Positions 1 to 7,709 are shown, counted from the first letter of the stretch. The stretch is 14,832 bases of DNA from DATGHS01 sp035307785 (GCA_035307785.1 DATGHS010000375.1:1-14832), one strand, 5' to 3'. Made by a program: numbers and translations. Notes: generated by a model not told the origin, from the sequence alone.

Positions 1-795
1 ACCGCCGAGAAAGTTCCCACGGCCGAAGATCTTCTGAGATATGCCCGGCCCGGAACGCCGATCCCCGCCAAGGAGGAACTGGTCCCGGGGTCCGTGGTCT
101 TTACGCCGCCCGATCACCCCGTCGACACGAAAGGCCCGGAAGCTTACAGGCAATGGTGGAGTGTTGTGCCGGGCGCCGATTGGCGGCATCCGCAAGGACC
201 GGGCAGTTCGATTGATGGCATGGATGACCACCCGGTGGTCCATGTCTCCTGGTTTGATGCGGAAGCTTATGCCAAATGGGCCGGCAAGCGCCTGCCCACC
301 GAGGCCGAATGGGAATTCGCGGCCCGCGGTGGTCTGGACGGCAAGAAGTATGTCTGGGGCGACCAACCGTTTGACGAAGGGCACCCGCAGTGCAACAACT
401 TCCAGGGCCATTTTCCCGATCAGAATACCGCCAAGGATGGCTTTGCGCGCACGTCGCCGGTGAAGACATTTCCGCCCAACGGCTACGGCTTGTACGATAT
501 GGCCGGCAATGTCTGGCAGTGGACGGCTGACTGGTACCTGCCCGACGAGTACGCCCGTCGTGCCGGTTCCGGCGTCATCGACAACCCCACCGGCCCGCTG
601 CACAGCTTTGATCCGCGGCAACGGCCGCCGGAGCGCGTGCACCGGGGCGGCTCCTTTCTGTGCTGCGTTGGCTACTGCTTCAACTATCGTCCCAGTGCCC
701 GCATGGGTTGCGCGCCCGATAGCGGCGCGTCGCATATCGGTTTCCGCTGTGTGATGACGCCGAAGCAATGGGAGGAAAAGAGCAAGAATAAGTGA
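1..795 (+). CDS. Formylglycine-generating enzyme / sulfatase-modifying factor (SUMF1) family protein, 5'-truncated
   Basis: The reading frame is open to the left edge, so the gene begins outside the window; the GTG at 94 is simply an internal valine. The 264 visible residues carry the FGE-sulfatase domain: HPVVHVSWFDAEAYAKW with RLPTEAEWEFAARGG, then GYGLYDMAGNVWQWTADWY, and the C-terminal core RVHRGGSFLCCVGYC followed by SGASHIGFRC. Cysteines 221 and 226 of the visible part have the spacing and context of the two catalytic cysteines of human SUMF1 (Cys336/Cys341), so I infer a true oxygen-dependent FGE rather than a cysteine-less paralogue. FGE oxidises the Cys of a sulfatase C-x-P/A-x-R motif to formylglycine. 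The gene stops at TGA 793-795, 55 bp before a sulfatase gene on the same strand that has such a motif, so this is probably a dedicated maturation pair. Whether it has a signal peptide cannot be seen. The family call is strong; the sulfatase substrate is inferred from context. Confidence 0.92.
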   Translation, partial: TAEKVPTAEDLLRYARPGTPIPAKEELVPGSVVFTPPDHPVDTKGPEAYRQWWSVVPGADWRHPQGPGSSIDGMDDHPVVHVSWFDAEAYAKWAGKRLPTEAEWEFAARGGLDGKKYVWGDQPFDEGHPQCNNFQGHFPDQNTAKDGFARTSPVKTFPPNGYGLYDMAGNVWQWTADWYLPDEYARRAGSGVIDNPTGPLHSFDPRQRPPERVHRGGSFLCCVGYCFNYRPSARMGCAPDSGASHIGFRCVMTPKQWEEKSKNK

Positions 796-805
796 TCGGC
801 TTCAG

Positions 806-823
806 CATCATCGCGCGATGATG
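806..823. promoter_or_regulatory. Perfect 18-bp palindrome between FGE and sulfatase genes
   Basis: CATCATCGCGCGATGATG reads the same on both strands. It lies 10 bp after the FGE stop codon and 27 bp before the sulfatase start codon. It could be an operator for a dimeric regulator or a small intercistronic hairpin with a CGCG loop. It has no T-run, so it is not a typical intrinsic terminator. It is clearly present; its function is not established. Confidence 0.45.
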
Positions 824-850
824 ATTTCTTGTTTCGAATGGAGGAGCATA

Positions 851-2650
851 ATGTTCCGCAACTCGAAAGTACAGATGGCGGCAGTTCTCGCCGCCGGCGC
901 CCTGCTCGGCTACCTGGCCGCGTCGGGGAAGCTGAACCCATTATCCCAGGCCAGCGTGCAGAAGCAGCTCCAGGAAAAAGCTGCTGCGAAGCCGGCAGAG
1001 CCGGATGCCTGTGCCCCCAACTGCTGCGCTACCCCGGAAAAAGCTAATTTGCTGGCACAATTGCCCACCGGTCAGCAATTCGTCAATCAGCAGAAAAATG
1101 GAAAGAAACCAAACATCGTTTTCATCATGGGCGACGACATCGGCATGTGGAACATCGGCGCGTATCACCGCGGCCTGATGGCCGGGCGCACGCCGAACCT
1201 CGATAAGCTCGCCAAGGAAGGAATGCTTTTCACCGATTATTACGCGGAGGCCAGCTGCACTGCAGGCCGGGCCAATTTCATCACGGGCGAGCTGCCCATC
1301 CGCACGGGCATGACGACCGTTGGCCAGGCGGGTGCGAAGATGGGTCTGCCCGCCGAAGCCTGCACCATTGCCACGGCACTGAAAGCGCTGGGCTATGCCA
1401 CCGGCCAGTTCGGCAAGAACCACCTCGGTGATCGCAATGAATTCCTGCCGACCGTTCATGGGTTCGACGAGTTCTTCGGCTATCTGTATCACCTGGATGC
1501 CATGGAAGACCCGGCCCATCCCAATTATCCGCAAGAGCTTTTGAATGTGGTCGGCCCGCGCAACATGGTCCACAGCTGGGCCACCGACAAGGACGATGAC
1601 ACTGAAATGCCGCGCTGGGGCAAGATCGGCAAGCAGAAAATCGAAGATGGCGGGACTCTGTACCCCAAGCGCATGGAAACGGTGGACGATGAGATTCGCG
1701 ACATGGCCATCGCATTCATGGATAAAGCGAAGCAAGACAATAAGCCATTCTTTGTTTGGCTCAACCCAACCCGGATGCATATCGTCACGCATCTTTCGCC
1801 TAAATGGCAAGCTACGCGGAACGCCGAGAATGGCTGGTCGATCCAGGAAGCCGGCATGGCCCAGCTGGACAACGACATCGGCCTGGTCATGCAGAAGCTC
1901 AAAGAGATGGGGGAAGACGATAATACCATCGTTGTCTTCACGACGGACAACGGTACGGAGGTCTTCACTTGGCCGGACGGGGGAACCACACCGTTCGCCC
2001 AGTGCAAAGGCACGGTGATGGAGGGCGGTTTCCGGGTGCCTTGCATCCTGCGTTGGCCCGGCCATGTTCCGGCCGACACGGTACAAAACGGACTTTTCTC
2101 CGGGATGGATTGGTTCCCGACGTTTCTCGCAGCCGCCGGCAACCCGGATATCACCGATCAGTTGCTCAAGGGCGTGAAGCTGGGCGACCGAACCTATCGC
2201 AACCATCTGGATGGCTACAACCAGATGGATTTGATCACTGGCAAAGGCCCGTCGAAGCGACACGTAATCTTTTACCTTGGCGAAAGCACGGTGGGAGCGG
2301 TGCGCATTGACGATTACAAGTATCGCTTCATCGACCAACCACGCGGTTGGCTCGGCGAGAAGACGCATGTCGATGTGCCCTACATCACCAACTTGCGCCT
2401 GGACCCGTTTGAGCGCATGGGCTGGCCAAATGACGGGACAAAAGACGGAGCCCAGTCGTACTTCGAGTGGTTCAAGTATGAGTTTTGGCGCTTCATCTTT
2501 GTGCAAAAGGTGATTGCCGAGGAATTGCAAACGTTTATCGAATATCCGCCCATGCAACGCGGCGCCAGCTTCAACCTTGATGCCGTGAAGGCGGAGATGA
2601 TGAAACGGATGCAACAGGCCGAGGCCGCCAGCAAAGGCACGGGACACTGA
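851..2650 (+). CDS. Sulfatase (arylsulfatase-type, formylglycine-dependent), membrane-anchored
   Basis: The ATG at 851 follows a clear GGAGGAG at 840-846 with a 4-nt gap, which decides it over the in-frame ATGs at 818 and 821 that sit in a palindrome. The product is 599 residues. Residues about 9-25 (MAAVLAAGALLGYLAAS) form a hydrophobic signal or anchor segment, so the enzyme should be exported. A short Ala/Pro/Cys-rich linker with CAPNCCA follows. The sulfatase domain begins at KPNIVFIMGDDIG, with metal-binding Asp95/Asp96. CTAGR at 136-140 is the C-x-A-x-R motif whose Cys136 would become formylglycine, and FTTDNGTE supplies the second metal pair Asp366/Asn367. KNHLGDRNEFLP and HGFDEFFGYLYHL are further family blocks, and the protein ends in the SFNLDAVKAEMMKRMQQ tail. 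It should hydrolyse sulfate esters, but the substrate cannot be read from sequence. The FGE gene just upstream probably activates it. The family call is very safe. Confidence 0.95.
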   Translation: MFRNSKVQMAAVLAAGALLGYLAASGKLNPLSQASVQKQLQEKAAAKPAEPDACAPNCCATPEKANLLAQLPTGQQFVNQQKNGKKPNIVFIMGDDIGMWNIGAYHRGLMAGRTPNLDKLAKEGMLFTDYYAEASCTAGRANFITGELPIRTGMTTVGQAGAKMGLPAEACTIATALKALGYATGQFGKNHLGDRNEFLPTVHGFDEFFGYLYHLDAMEDPAHPNYPQELLNVVGPRNMVHSWATDKDDDTEMPRWGKIGKQKIEDGGTLYPKRMETVDDEIRDMAIAFMDKAKQDNKPFFVWLNPTRMHIVTHLSPKWQATRNAENGWSIQEAGMAQLDNDIGLVMQKLKEMGEDDNTIVVFTTDNGTEVFTWPDGGTTPFAQCKGTVMEGGFRVPCILRWPGHVPADTVQNGLFSGMDWFPTFLAAAGNPDITDQLLKGVKLGDRTYRNHLDGYNQMDLITGKGPSKRHVIFYLGESTVGAVRIDDYKYRFIDQPRGWLGEKTHVDVPYITNLRLDPFERMGWPNDGTKDGAQSYFEWFKYEFWRFIFVQKVIAEELQTFIEYPPMQRGASFNLDAVKAEMMKRMQQAEAASKGTGH

Positions 2651-2658
2651 AAACCGGC

Positions 2659-2714
2659 GAAACGGGGATATTGTAAATAGATTTATTACATGTATTTAAT
2701 AATATCCCCGTTTC
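2659..2714. terminator. Long hairpin between convergent genes, possible bidirectional terminator
   Basis: A perfect 14-bp inverted repeat (GAAACGGGGATATT at 2659-2672 and its complement at 2701-2714) continues inward with TAAATA at 2674-2679 and TATTTA at 2693-2698. It begins 8 bp after the sulfatase stop and lies 36 bp before the stop of the leftward DHFR-like gene, so transcription from both sides would run into it. The centre is AT-rich, unlike its surroundings. No long T-tract follows, so termination is inferred. A small palindromic repeat element is the main alternative. Confidence 0.6.
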
Positions 2715-2750
2715 CTAGATTGGGATTACCAGTCACGCTGGGTTATGTCG

Positions 2751-3278
2751 TCATCTCTTGATCCGGTATTTGACCAAGACACAGCCATTCTTGAATGCCC
2801 GGCACTCGGTTAACTCCAGGTCGATTTGCTGGACCATCGGGTGAAAGAGAGGAATGCCGGAGCCCAGGAGTAGCGGATGGATGCAGAAGCCAAGCTCGTC
2901 AATCAGCCCGGCTTCAAAAAGAGGTTTGGCGAGCTCACCGCCGCCCATCAGGCAAATGTCCTTGCCGCTTTGCTCTTTCAATGCGCGAACGAACGGGACA
3001 ACGTCCTGGGCGACGAAGGTCAAGGCGCCTGTTGAGCGCTCGGGAAGAGTCCGAGAAAACACATAGGTTTTGATTCCTGGGTAATTGACGTCACCGTGGC
3101 CGCTCTTCTGCGCAACTTCGTAAGTCTTCCGGCCCATGAGAATGGTGTCTATGGTTTTCCAGTAATCGGCCATGACTTCCGCGGCCTCGTCGCTCCACAT
3201 GATCCAATCGGCGCGATGATCCGAGCGAGCAATGAAATTATCGAGACTGTTGGCGCCGCCGAAGGTGACTTTGCGCAT
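2751..3278 (-). CDS. Dihydrofolate reductase-like protein (RibD C-terminal domain family)
   Basis: The product is 175 residues, a normal length for single-domain RibD_C/DHFR-fold proteins of the YyaP/YwjB type. It starts RKVTFGGANSLDNFIARSD, where family members carry the first strand and a conserved Ser-Leu-Asp-Asn/Gly turn. DTILMGRKTYEVAQ (about 44-57) is the nucleotide-binding block, YVFSRTL follows at about 71-77, and DICLMGGGELAKPLFEAGLIDEL (about 105-128) is the typical glycine-rich phosphate-binding segment and following helix. HPLLLGSGIPLF is the usual C-terminal strand. The ATG at 3278 is preceded by GAGGGGG about 7 bp upstream. It lies 18 bp after the methyltransferase stop codon, so the two are probably co-transcribed. 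The family is expected to contain NAD(P)H-dependent reductases, but most members, including this one, have no assigned substrate. It is unlikely to be the essential housekeeping DHFR. Confidence 0.87.
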   Translation of the reverse strand: MRKVTFGGANSLDNFIARSDHRADWIMWSDEAAEVMADYWKTIDTILMGRKTYEVAQKSGHGDVNYPGIKTYVFSRTLPERSTGALTFVAQDVVPFVRALKEQSGKDICLMGGGELAKPLFEAGLIDELGFCIHPLLLGSGIPLFHPMVQQIDLELTECRAFKNGCVLVKYRIKR

Positions 3279-3296
3279 GGGGATGCCCCCTCGCGG

Positions 3297-4241
3297 TCAT
3301 TTTTGGATCGGAGCCGCCGAGTGCCCGTTCGCCAGCTCGGTTGCCCACCGGCTGCGGCGAACCCAACGGTAAGAAGTGGTAAGCCATTCGATGGGCGCAA
3401 CCGTGATGTTGCCGGTGGCCAGCAGGGTTCCCGTCAGGTGCAAGCGAAAGCGGCGCCAGCGGTTAGCCTTCGCCTCGAATCCCGGCCCTGCTTTCACCAG
3501 CACCAGCGGCTCCCAGATCCAGCGGCCGTCGTAGAGCGACAGGCCATTCGCCCGCGCCAGGCTGATCAACCGGCCGGAATATTTGCGGTTCGACCGCAAG
3601 TGCGTGGGGCATTCGCGTGTGAGCATCCAGAATGGCGCGCTCACGATCAGAAATCCACCCGGCCGAATAGCGCGAGCCAAGTCGGCAAGCAGAGACGGCG
3701 GATCGGGAACGTGTTCCAAGACATCGAGGCAGGCAACGACATCGAAAGATTCGGGCGGAAGCTTGTCGGCAGTTTCGTGATACAGCGCCGGGCTGGCGCC
3801 CGCATGAGCAAACAACGTGCGGGCAAAGCGGCTCGAGAGGTCCGACAGTTCCGAGTAGGTGACTTCATGGCCCACGCGATGCAAGTACAAGCTGTCAAAG
3901 CCGAGCCCATCGCCCAGGCACAAAATTCGCCGGCGGCCGCCCTGGAAAGCGAGGAATTCCGCAACCCAGTTGCGCAATTTGAGTTTGTCGGGATGGCGGT
4001 TCCACGCGACCAGCTCGTACAGGAAGGCGTCGGTTTCGCGGTAGAATTCGAGAAGGCCATCGCTCCAGACGTGGCGGTGCAGGCGTCGGCGGCGCAGATC
4101 CTCGCGCACATTGTGGCCGATATCGCGTTCTTCGCGATGGAGGCGCTGCCGGACTTGTTCTGGCGGCGCGCCGGTGAGGTTCGCGATCCAGTCGATCAAC
4201 GTGCGGTTGTCGTCCAGTGGGGCGAGCAGGGGGTCGAGCAT
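3297..4241 (-). CDS. Class I SAM-dependent methyltransferase
   Basis: I place the start at the ATG at 4241 (MLDPLLAPLDD), giving 314 residues. An upstream extension to 4382 is open, but it would run through a palindromic repeat element and reads as low-complexity, non-family sequence. There is no clear Shine-Dalgarno site before 4241, so the start is only moderately sure. A helical region of about 100 residues precedes the Rossmann domain. RILCLGDGLGFDSLYL (about 105-120) is motif I for SAM binding, VTYSELS is the acidic end of strand 2, and FDVVACLDVLEHVPDPPSLL (about 158-177) is the motif typical of Methyltransf_11/23 enzymes. RPGGFLIVSAPFW follows. No methyl acceptor can be assigned. The gene sits downstream of RNase E/G and 18 bp upstream of the DHFR-like gene on the same strand. 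The fold is secure; the substrate is unknown. Confidence 0.85.
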   Translation of the reverse strand: MLDPLLAPLDDNRTLIDWIANLTGAPPEQVRQRLHREERDIGHNVREDLRRRRLHRHVWSDGLLEFYRETDAFLYELVAWNRHPDKLKLRNWVAEFLAFQGGRRRILCLGDGLGFDSLYLHRVGHEVTYSELSDLSSRFARTLFAHAGASPALYHETADKLPPESFDVVACLDVLEHVPDPPSLLADLARAIRPGGFLIVSAPFWMLTRECPTHLRSNRKYSGRLISLARANGLSLYDGRWIWEPLVLVKAGPGFEAKANRWRRFRLHLTGTLLATGNITVAPIEWLTTSYRWVRRSRWATELANGHSAAPIQK

Positions 4242-4264
4242 CGCGGGGCGCCATCTAGAATAAC

Positions 4265-4339
4265 GGGTGCCATGGCCACGGCTTTGCATGGCCATTCTCT
4301 TCGGCCCCATGCCCGCCCAAAGCGGCGGGCATGGCACCC
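4265..4339. repeat. Cloverleaf-like palindromic intergenic element
   Basis: The 75-bp element is bounded by GGGTGCCATG (4265-4274) and its exact complement CATGGCACCC (4330-4339). Inside are two hairpins: ATGGCCA/TGGCCAT (4272-4278 and 4289-4295, with a further G-C pair after one mismatch), and a perfect 10-bp CATGCCCGCC/GGCGGGCATG (4308-4317 and 4324-4333). It fills most of the gap between the RNase E/G stop and the methyltransferase start. From memory of related genomes I suspect that it belongs to a multi-copy family, but only one copy is visible here. It could also act as an RNA processing or attenuation structure. Confidence 0.65.
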
Positions 4340-4362
4340 AGGAATTACGATTAAAGTGACTG

Positions 4363-6978
4363 CTAGCGCCGGCCACGGACATAGCGTTCCGGCACCCGGG
4401 GGGGCTCCTGCCCCGGCAACTTCAACTCGTTGCCGTTGCGGTCGTAGCACAGAATCTCCATGAATTCCGGCGCCACGCCCAGCGAGCCAACGGCGCTTAC
4501 CTGCATCTGGCCGGTTTCTTCCAGGTGCAGGATATCGCGGCGCTTGCGGTTCAGCAGATAATGCGCCACTTCCTGGTGCACGCGCACCTGAATTCGTTGT
4601 ACGCCGTCGCGATGCGCCGCCAACTGCAAAAGCCGCATCACTTCGATACTCATGCTCTCGACCGTCTTCACCTGGCCGTTGCCGCTGCACATCGGGCATT
4701 CCTGGTAGACCGAGCGCTTGAGCGACGGGCGGATGCGCTGTCGCGTCATCTCAATCAGGCCGAACTGAGAAATCCGCAGGATTTTCGTGCGGGCGCGATC
4801 GCGCCTTAGCGCGTCGCGCAGGGCTCTTTCGACCCCGCGCTTGTGCTTCTCATCGCGCATGTCGATGAAGTCGTTGACGATCACGCCGCCCAGGTCGCGT
4901 AGCCGCAGCTGCCGCGCAATTTCCTTGGCCGCCTGGAGGTTCATTTGATACGCGGTTTCCTCCGCATTATTATCGGCTCGGAAATTGCCGCTGTTCACAT
5001 CAATCGCCACCAGGGCTTCGGTCTGCTCAATCACGATGGAGCCGCCCATCGGCAGCGGCATCTTTTTTTGTTGAATGCGGGTGATTTCTTCCTCAATGTG
5101 GTACTTGTGGAAAATCGGCTCCCTCTGATCGTAATGCTTGATGCGCTGAGCGTAACGCGGCATGACAATTTGCAAAAACTCTTCCGCATGGGCGAACGCG
5201 TTGGGCTCGTCCACCCAGATGGTGTCGATGTCGCTGGTGAACACGTCGCGAATGGTGCGCGTGATCATGTCGCTTTCCTGGTAAATCTCCGCCGGCGATT
5301 TGAGCTTGCGAATGCGGCGGACCATCACCTGCCAGAGCCGGAGCAAATAGGCCAGGTCGTTTTGCAATTCCTTTTTGTTCCGGTCGATGCCAGCCGTGCG
5401 GATGATGAACCCCAGGCCGTGCGGCGGCTTGAGGTCGTGAAGGATTTCCCGCAAGCGGATGCGCGCCTCGTCGTCCTGAATCTTGCGTGAGACGCCGATG
5501 CGATTCAGTCCCGGCATGAGCACGAGATAACGGCCCGCGATGCTGATATAGGTGCTCAGCGTCGGCCCCTTGGTGCCGATGCCTTCCTTGATGACCTGCA
5601 CAATGACTTCCTGGCCGCGCTTGAAAATGTCTTGAATGAGCGGCTTGGGCCTGCCGAACCCCGGCCGCCCGCCGCCGCGGCCAGGGCGCCGGCCGCCGCG
5701 ATCGCGGTCGCCTCGCCCACCTCGCCCGCCGCCTCGCCGCTCCCTGGGCCGAATGCGCGGCTGCGGCACCTCGCCGTCCTCCAGGTCCATTTCCAGGTCG
5801 AAGTCTTCAGCTTCGGGCATTTCATCTTCGAGCAAGTCATCCTCGATGATCTCGCCGTCGAGAGGCTCCATTTCGCCATTTTCGGGGAAGCCCATCGCTT
5901 CCTCGACCGCCTCTTCGATGGCTTCGGGCGCAATGCCGTTTTCAACAACCGATTCGATATCGAGAATGTCGGCAGCTTCCACAAACGGGATAGCCGGCTC
6001 CTCGTCAACCGGCTCGGGCTCTTCTCCGCGCGAGGCCGGTGTGGGCTCGCTCGGCAGCTGCTCCGGCTCCAGGATGCCGGCGCCAAAGGACATCGGCTCG
6101 GGCTCGGCGGTGACGCGGTGGGCCGACTCCATCACCGACGGCTTCTCTTCGACCACGGGCGCCGGTGGACGTTCGACTTGCGGTGGTGGCGCGGCCGGCT
6201 CCGCGGCTGCTTCCGGCTCATCATTGCGGCCACGCCGACGATTGCCGCCCCGGCCGCGCTGCCGGCCACGGTCGCGTCCTCGGCCACGCCGGCCTTCGTC
6301 GGGGCCGGCTTGCCGCACCGACGTCGAAACGTCGGCATTCTCTGCCTTCGCCTCTTCGGCCGGTGCGCCATGGCTCTCTGGTGCTTCTTCGGTGGGCGCT
6401 TCGGCTATCGGCACTTCCTCGATCGGGGCGGATTGGTTTGCGATGGGCTCGGCGGCCGGCGGTTCACTCGCGGCCGGTGGCAACGGTGCGGCCGGCGCTT
6501 CCAGGCCCAAAATTTCCAGGGCGGCGCCCCATACCGAAGCCGGATCGCTTTGCGGCGGCGGCGGTGGGGCTGGCGGTTCCATCCGGGGCGCTGCGACCTC
6601 GGGTTCCGGTGGGGGAGTATACGCTGATTCCGGCGGCAGCGGCTCGGCCGGCCGCCGATACTCCCGCCGGCCTCGGCCTCGGCCATTGCCGCGATCGCGG
6701 CGGTCGCCACGCCGGTCCGAGCGGCCCTGGTCCAGATGCCGATAGTAGGCCGGGTCCACATCGGATACGTGCAGGAAGCCGTTGCGGCCGATGCCGAAAT
6801 CCACGAAGGCGGCCTGGATACTCGGCTCAATGTTGACGATGCGGCCCTTGTAGATGTTGCCAACGTAGCTTTCCTGGCTGGTGCGTTCGACGTAAAGCTC
6901 TTCGAGAGTGCCGTCTTCCACAATTGCAATCCGGCACTCTTCGGGTTGCAGGACGTTGATGAGCATTTCTTTTTTCAT
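4363..6978 (-). CDS. rne: Ribonuclease E/G family endoribonuclease with long disordered insertion in the S1 domain
   Basis: The product is 871 residues. It initiates RNA decay and rRNA/tRNA processing by cutting single-stranded AU-rich RNA. The N-terminus (MKKEMLINVLQPEE) and YVGNIYKGRIVNIEPSIQAA with FVDFGIGRNGFLHVSDVDP (about 38-76) are the first half of the S1 domain. The second half resumes only at DIFKRGQEVIVQVIKEGIGTKGP (about 450). The intervening 365 or so residues are Pro/Ala/Glu-rich, with Arg-Gly-rich patches near 82-110, 225-250 and 405-445 and a strongly acidic stretch just before the last. The catalytic core is intact: Asp660 in AIDVNS and Asp703 in VNDFIDM, spaced 43 as in E. 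coli Asp303/Asp346. The Zn-link motif CPMCSG has Cys761/Cys764, again at the E. coli spacing. There is no long C-terminal scaffold tail. Its ATG overlaps the stop of the preceding DUF2344 gene (TAATG), which implies translational coupling. The gene could equally be named rng. Confidence 0.94.
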   Translation of the reverse strand: MKKEMLINVLQPEECRIAIVEDGTLEELYVERTSQESYVGNIYKGRIVNIEPSIQAAFVDFGIGRNGFLHVSDVDPAYYRHLDQGRSDRRGDRRDRGNGRGRGRREYRRPAEPLPPESAYTPPPEPEVAAPRMEPPAPPPPPQSDPASVWGAALEILGLEAPAAPLPPAASEPPAAEPIANQSAPIEEVPIAEAPTEEAPESHGAPAEEAKAENADVSTSVRQAGPDEGRRGRGRDRGRQRGRGGNRRRGRNDEPEAAAEPAAPPPQVERPPAPVVEEKPSVMESAHRVTAEPEPMSFGAGILEPEQLPSEPTPASRGEEPEPVDEEPAIPFVEAADILDIESVVENGIAPEAIEEAVEEAMGFPENGEMEPLDGEIIEDDLLEDEMPEAEDFDLEMDLEDGEVPQPRIRPRERRGGGRGGRGDRDRGGRRPGRGGGRPGFGRPKPLIQDIFKRGQEVIVQVIKEGIGTKGPTLSTYISIAGRYLVLMPGLNRIGVSRKIQDDEARIRLREILHDLKPPHGLGFIIRTAGIDRNKKELQNDLAYLLRLWQVMVRRIRKLKSPAEIYQESDMITRTIRDVFTSDIDTIWVDEPNAFAHAEEFLQIVMPRYAQRIKHYDQREPIFHKYHIEEEITRIQQKKMPLPMGGSIVIEQTEALVAIDVNSGNFRADNNAEETAYQMNLQAAKEIARQLRLRDLGGVIVNDFIDMRDEKHKRGVERALRDALRRDRARTKILRISQFGLIEMTRQRIRPSLKRSVYQECPMCSGNGQVKTVESMSIEVMRLLQLAAHRDGVQRIQVRVHQEVAHYLLNRKRRDILHLEETGQMQVSAVGSLGVAPEFMEILCYDRNGNELKLPGQEPPRVPERYVRGRR

Positions 6979-7709
6979 TAAGTGTTTCCTTGGGGCTCTG
7001 CCAGAAATCCCTGGTTGGCTAATTCAATAGGACGCGTAGGTCCCATAGGACTTAGGCAACTGGGGTTGCTGGCTGGTGTTTGTTCATCAATTAGATCTAA
7101 TTTTGTGCGTTCCAGCACCGCGCCGGCGTCGAGCAGGTCGCCGCAGCCAAGCTGCTGCACCACCTCGTCGGCCCGGGCGGAACCGGTTGGCGTTACACGC
7201 AGATCAATCTCTAATACTCCTGACTCGACGCGAACAGCGAGAATGTACGGTCGAATATTGACTTTCTTCGGGTCTGGCCGGCGGCGCTCGATCCAGCACT
7301 CGGCACTAGCCAATAATGTTGAGCATTGTTCGCGCAGCGCGGCTTCGCGCTCGGGCGGCACCGGTAGGCAATAAACGGCTCGGCCTACCTGAGCGGTGGC
7401 CGAAGCGTGAACGCTACCAATGGAGAGAAGGTCCAAGCCGGCCGGACACTGTCGCTTCATTCGTTCGAGCACGTCCTCGGCCGGCAGTTCTTCCGTCAGT
7501 TCGATTTCGACGACTTCGTCAAGTCCCGCTACGCCGAGCGGCAGGGAAAGGGCGAAGATGATGCGAGGTTTGGGGTGGAAGCCGCTGGTGGAACGGAAAG
7601 GAAGGCCAGCGCGCCGAAGCATGCGCTCGAAGGCACGCATCAGATCATGATGGCTGACCAGACGTAGCAGGCCGGTCTTTTGAAACCGGACACGGAACTT
7701 GCAGACCAT
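6978..7709 (-). CDS. DUF2344 / radical SAM-linked protein (TIGR03936 type)
   Basis: I place the start at the ATG at 7709 (MVCKFRVRFQKTG), giving 243 residues; the GTG just before it is an alternative. The frame remains open to 7865, but that extra stretch encodes an array of short DNA repeats and is not family-like. The N-terminal block has the TIGR03936 signature: RVRFQKTGLLRLVSHHDLMR, AFERMLRRAGLPF, then SGFHPKPRIIFALSLPLGV (about 8-60). In other bacteria this family stands beside, or is fused to, a B12-binding radical SAM protein and is often close to rng/rne and ribosomal protein genes. Its biochemical role is unknown. No radical SAM gene is visible here. The stop codon TAA overlaps the RNase E/G ATG by one base, so the two products are probably made in a coupled way. 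No convincing Shine-Dalgarno site is seen before the chosen start. Confidence 0.83.
   Translation of the reverse strand: MVCKFRVRFQKTGLLRLVSHHDLMRAFERMLRRAGLPFRSTSGFHPKPRIIFALSLPLGVAGLDEVVEIELTEELPAEDVLERMKRQCPAGLDLLSIGSVHASATAQVGRAVYCLPVPPEREAALREQCSTLLASAECWIERRRPDPKKVNIRPYILAVRVESGVLEIDLRVTPTGSARADEVVQQLGCGDLLDAGAVLERTKLDLIDEQTPASNPSCLSPMGPTRPIELANQGFLAEPQGNT

Noticed and set aside
94..96. GTG as the start of the FGE gene
   Set aside because: The frame is open upstream to the window edge and GTG lies in the continuous sequence GSVVFTPP, so the gene is truncated rather than short.
941..2647. Long open frame antisense to the sulfatase gene
   Set aside because: It mirrors the codon structure of a clear sulfatase and has no family motif; high GC readily leaves antisense frames open.
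3096..4463. Plus-strand open frame of 455 codons across the methyltransferase and DHFR-like genes
   Set aside because: It runs antisense to two recognisable genes and through a palindromic repeat, and its translation is low-complexity with no domain.
5632..6745. Two plus-strand open frames opposite the RNase E insertion
   Set aside because: They are antisense to the Pro/Ala/Arg/Gly-rich insertion; the Ser/Gly/Arg-rich products are what the reverse complement of such codons gives.
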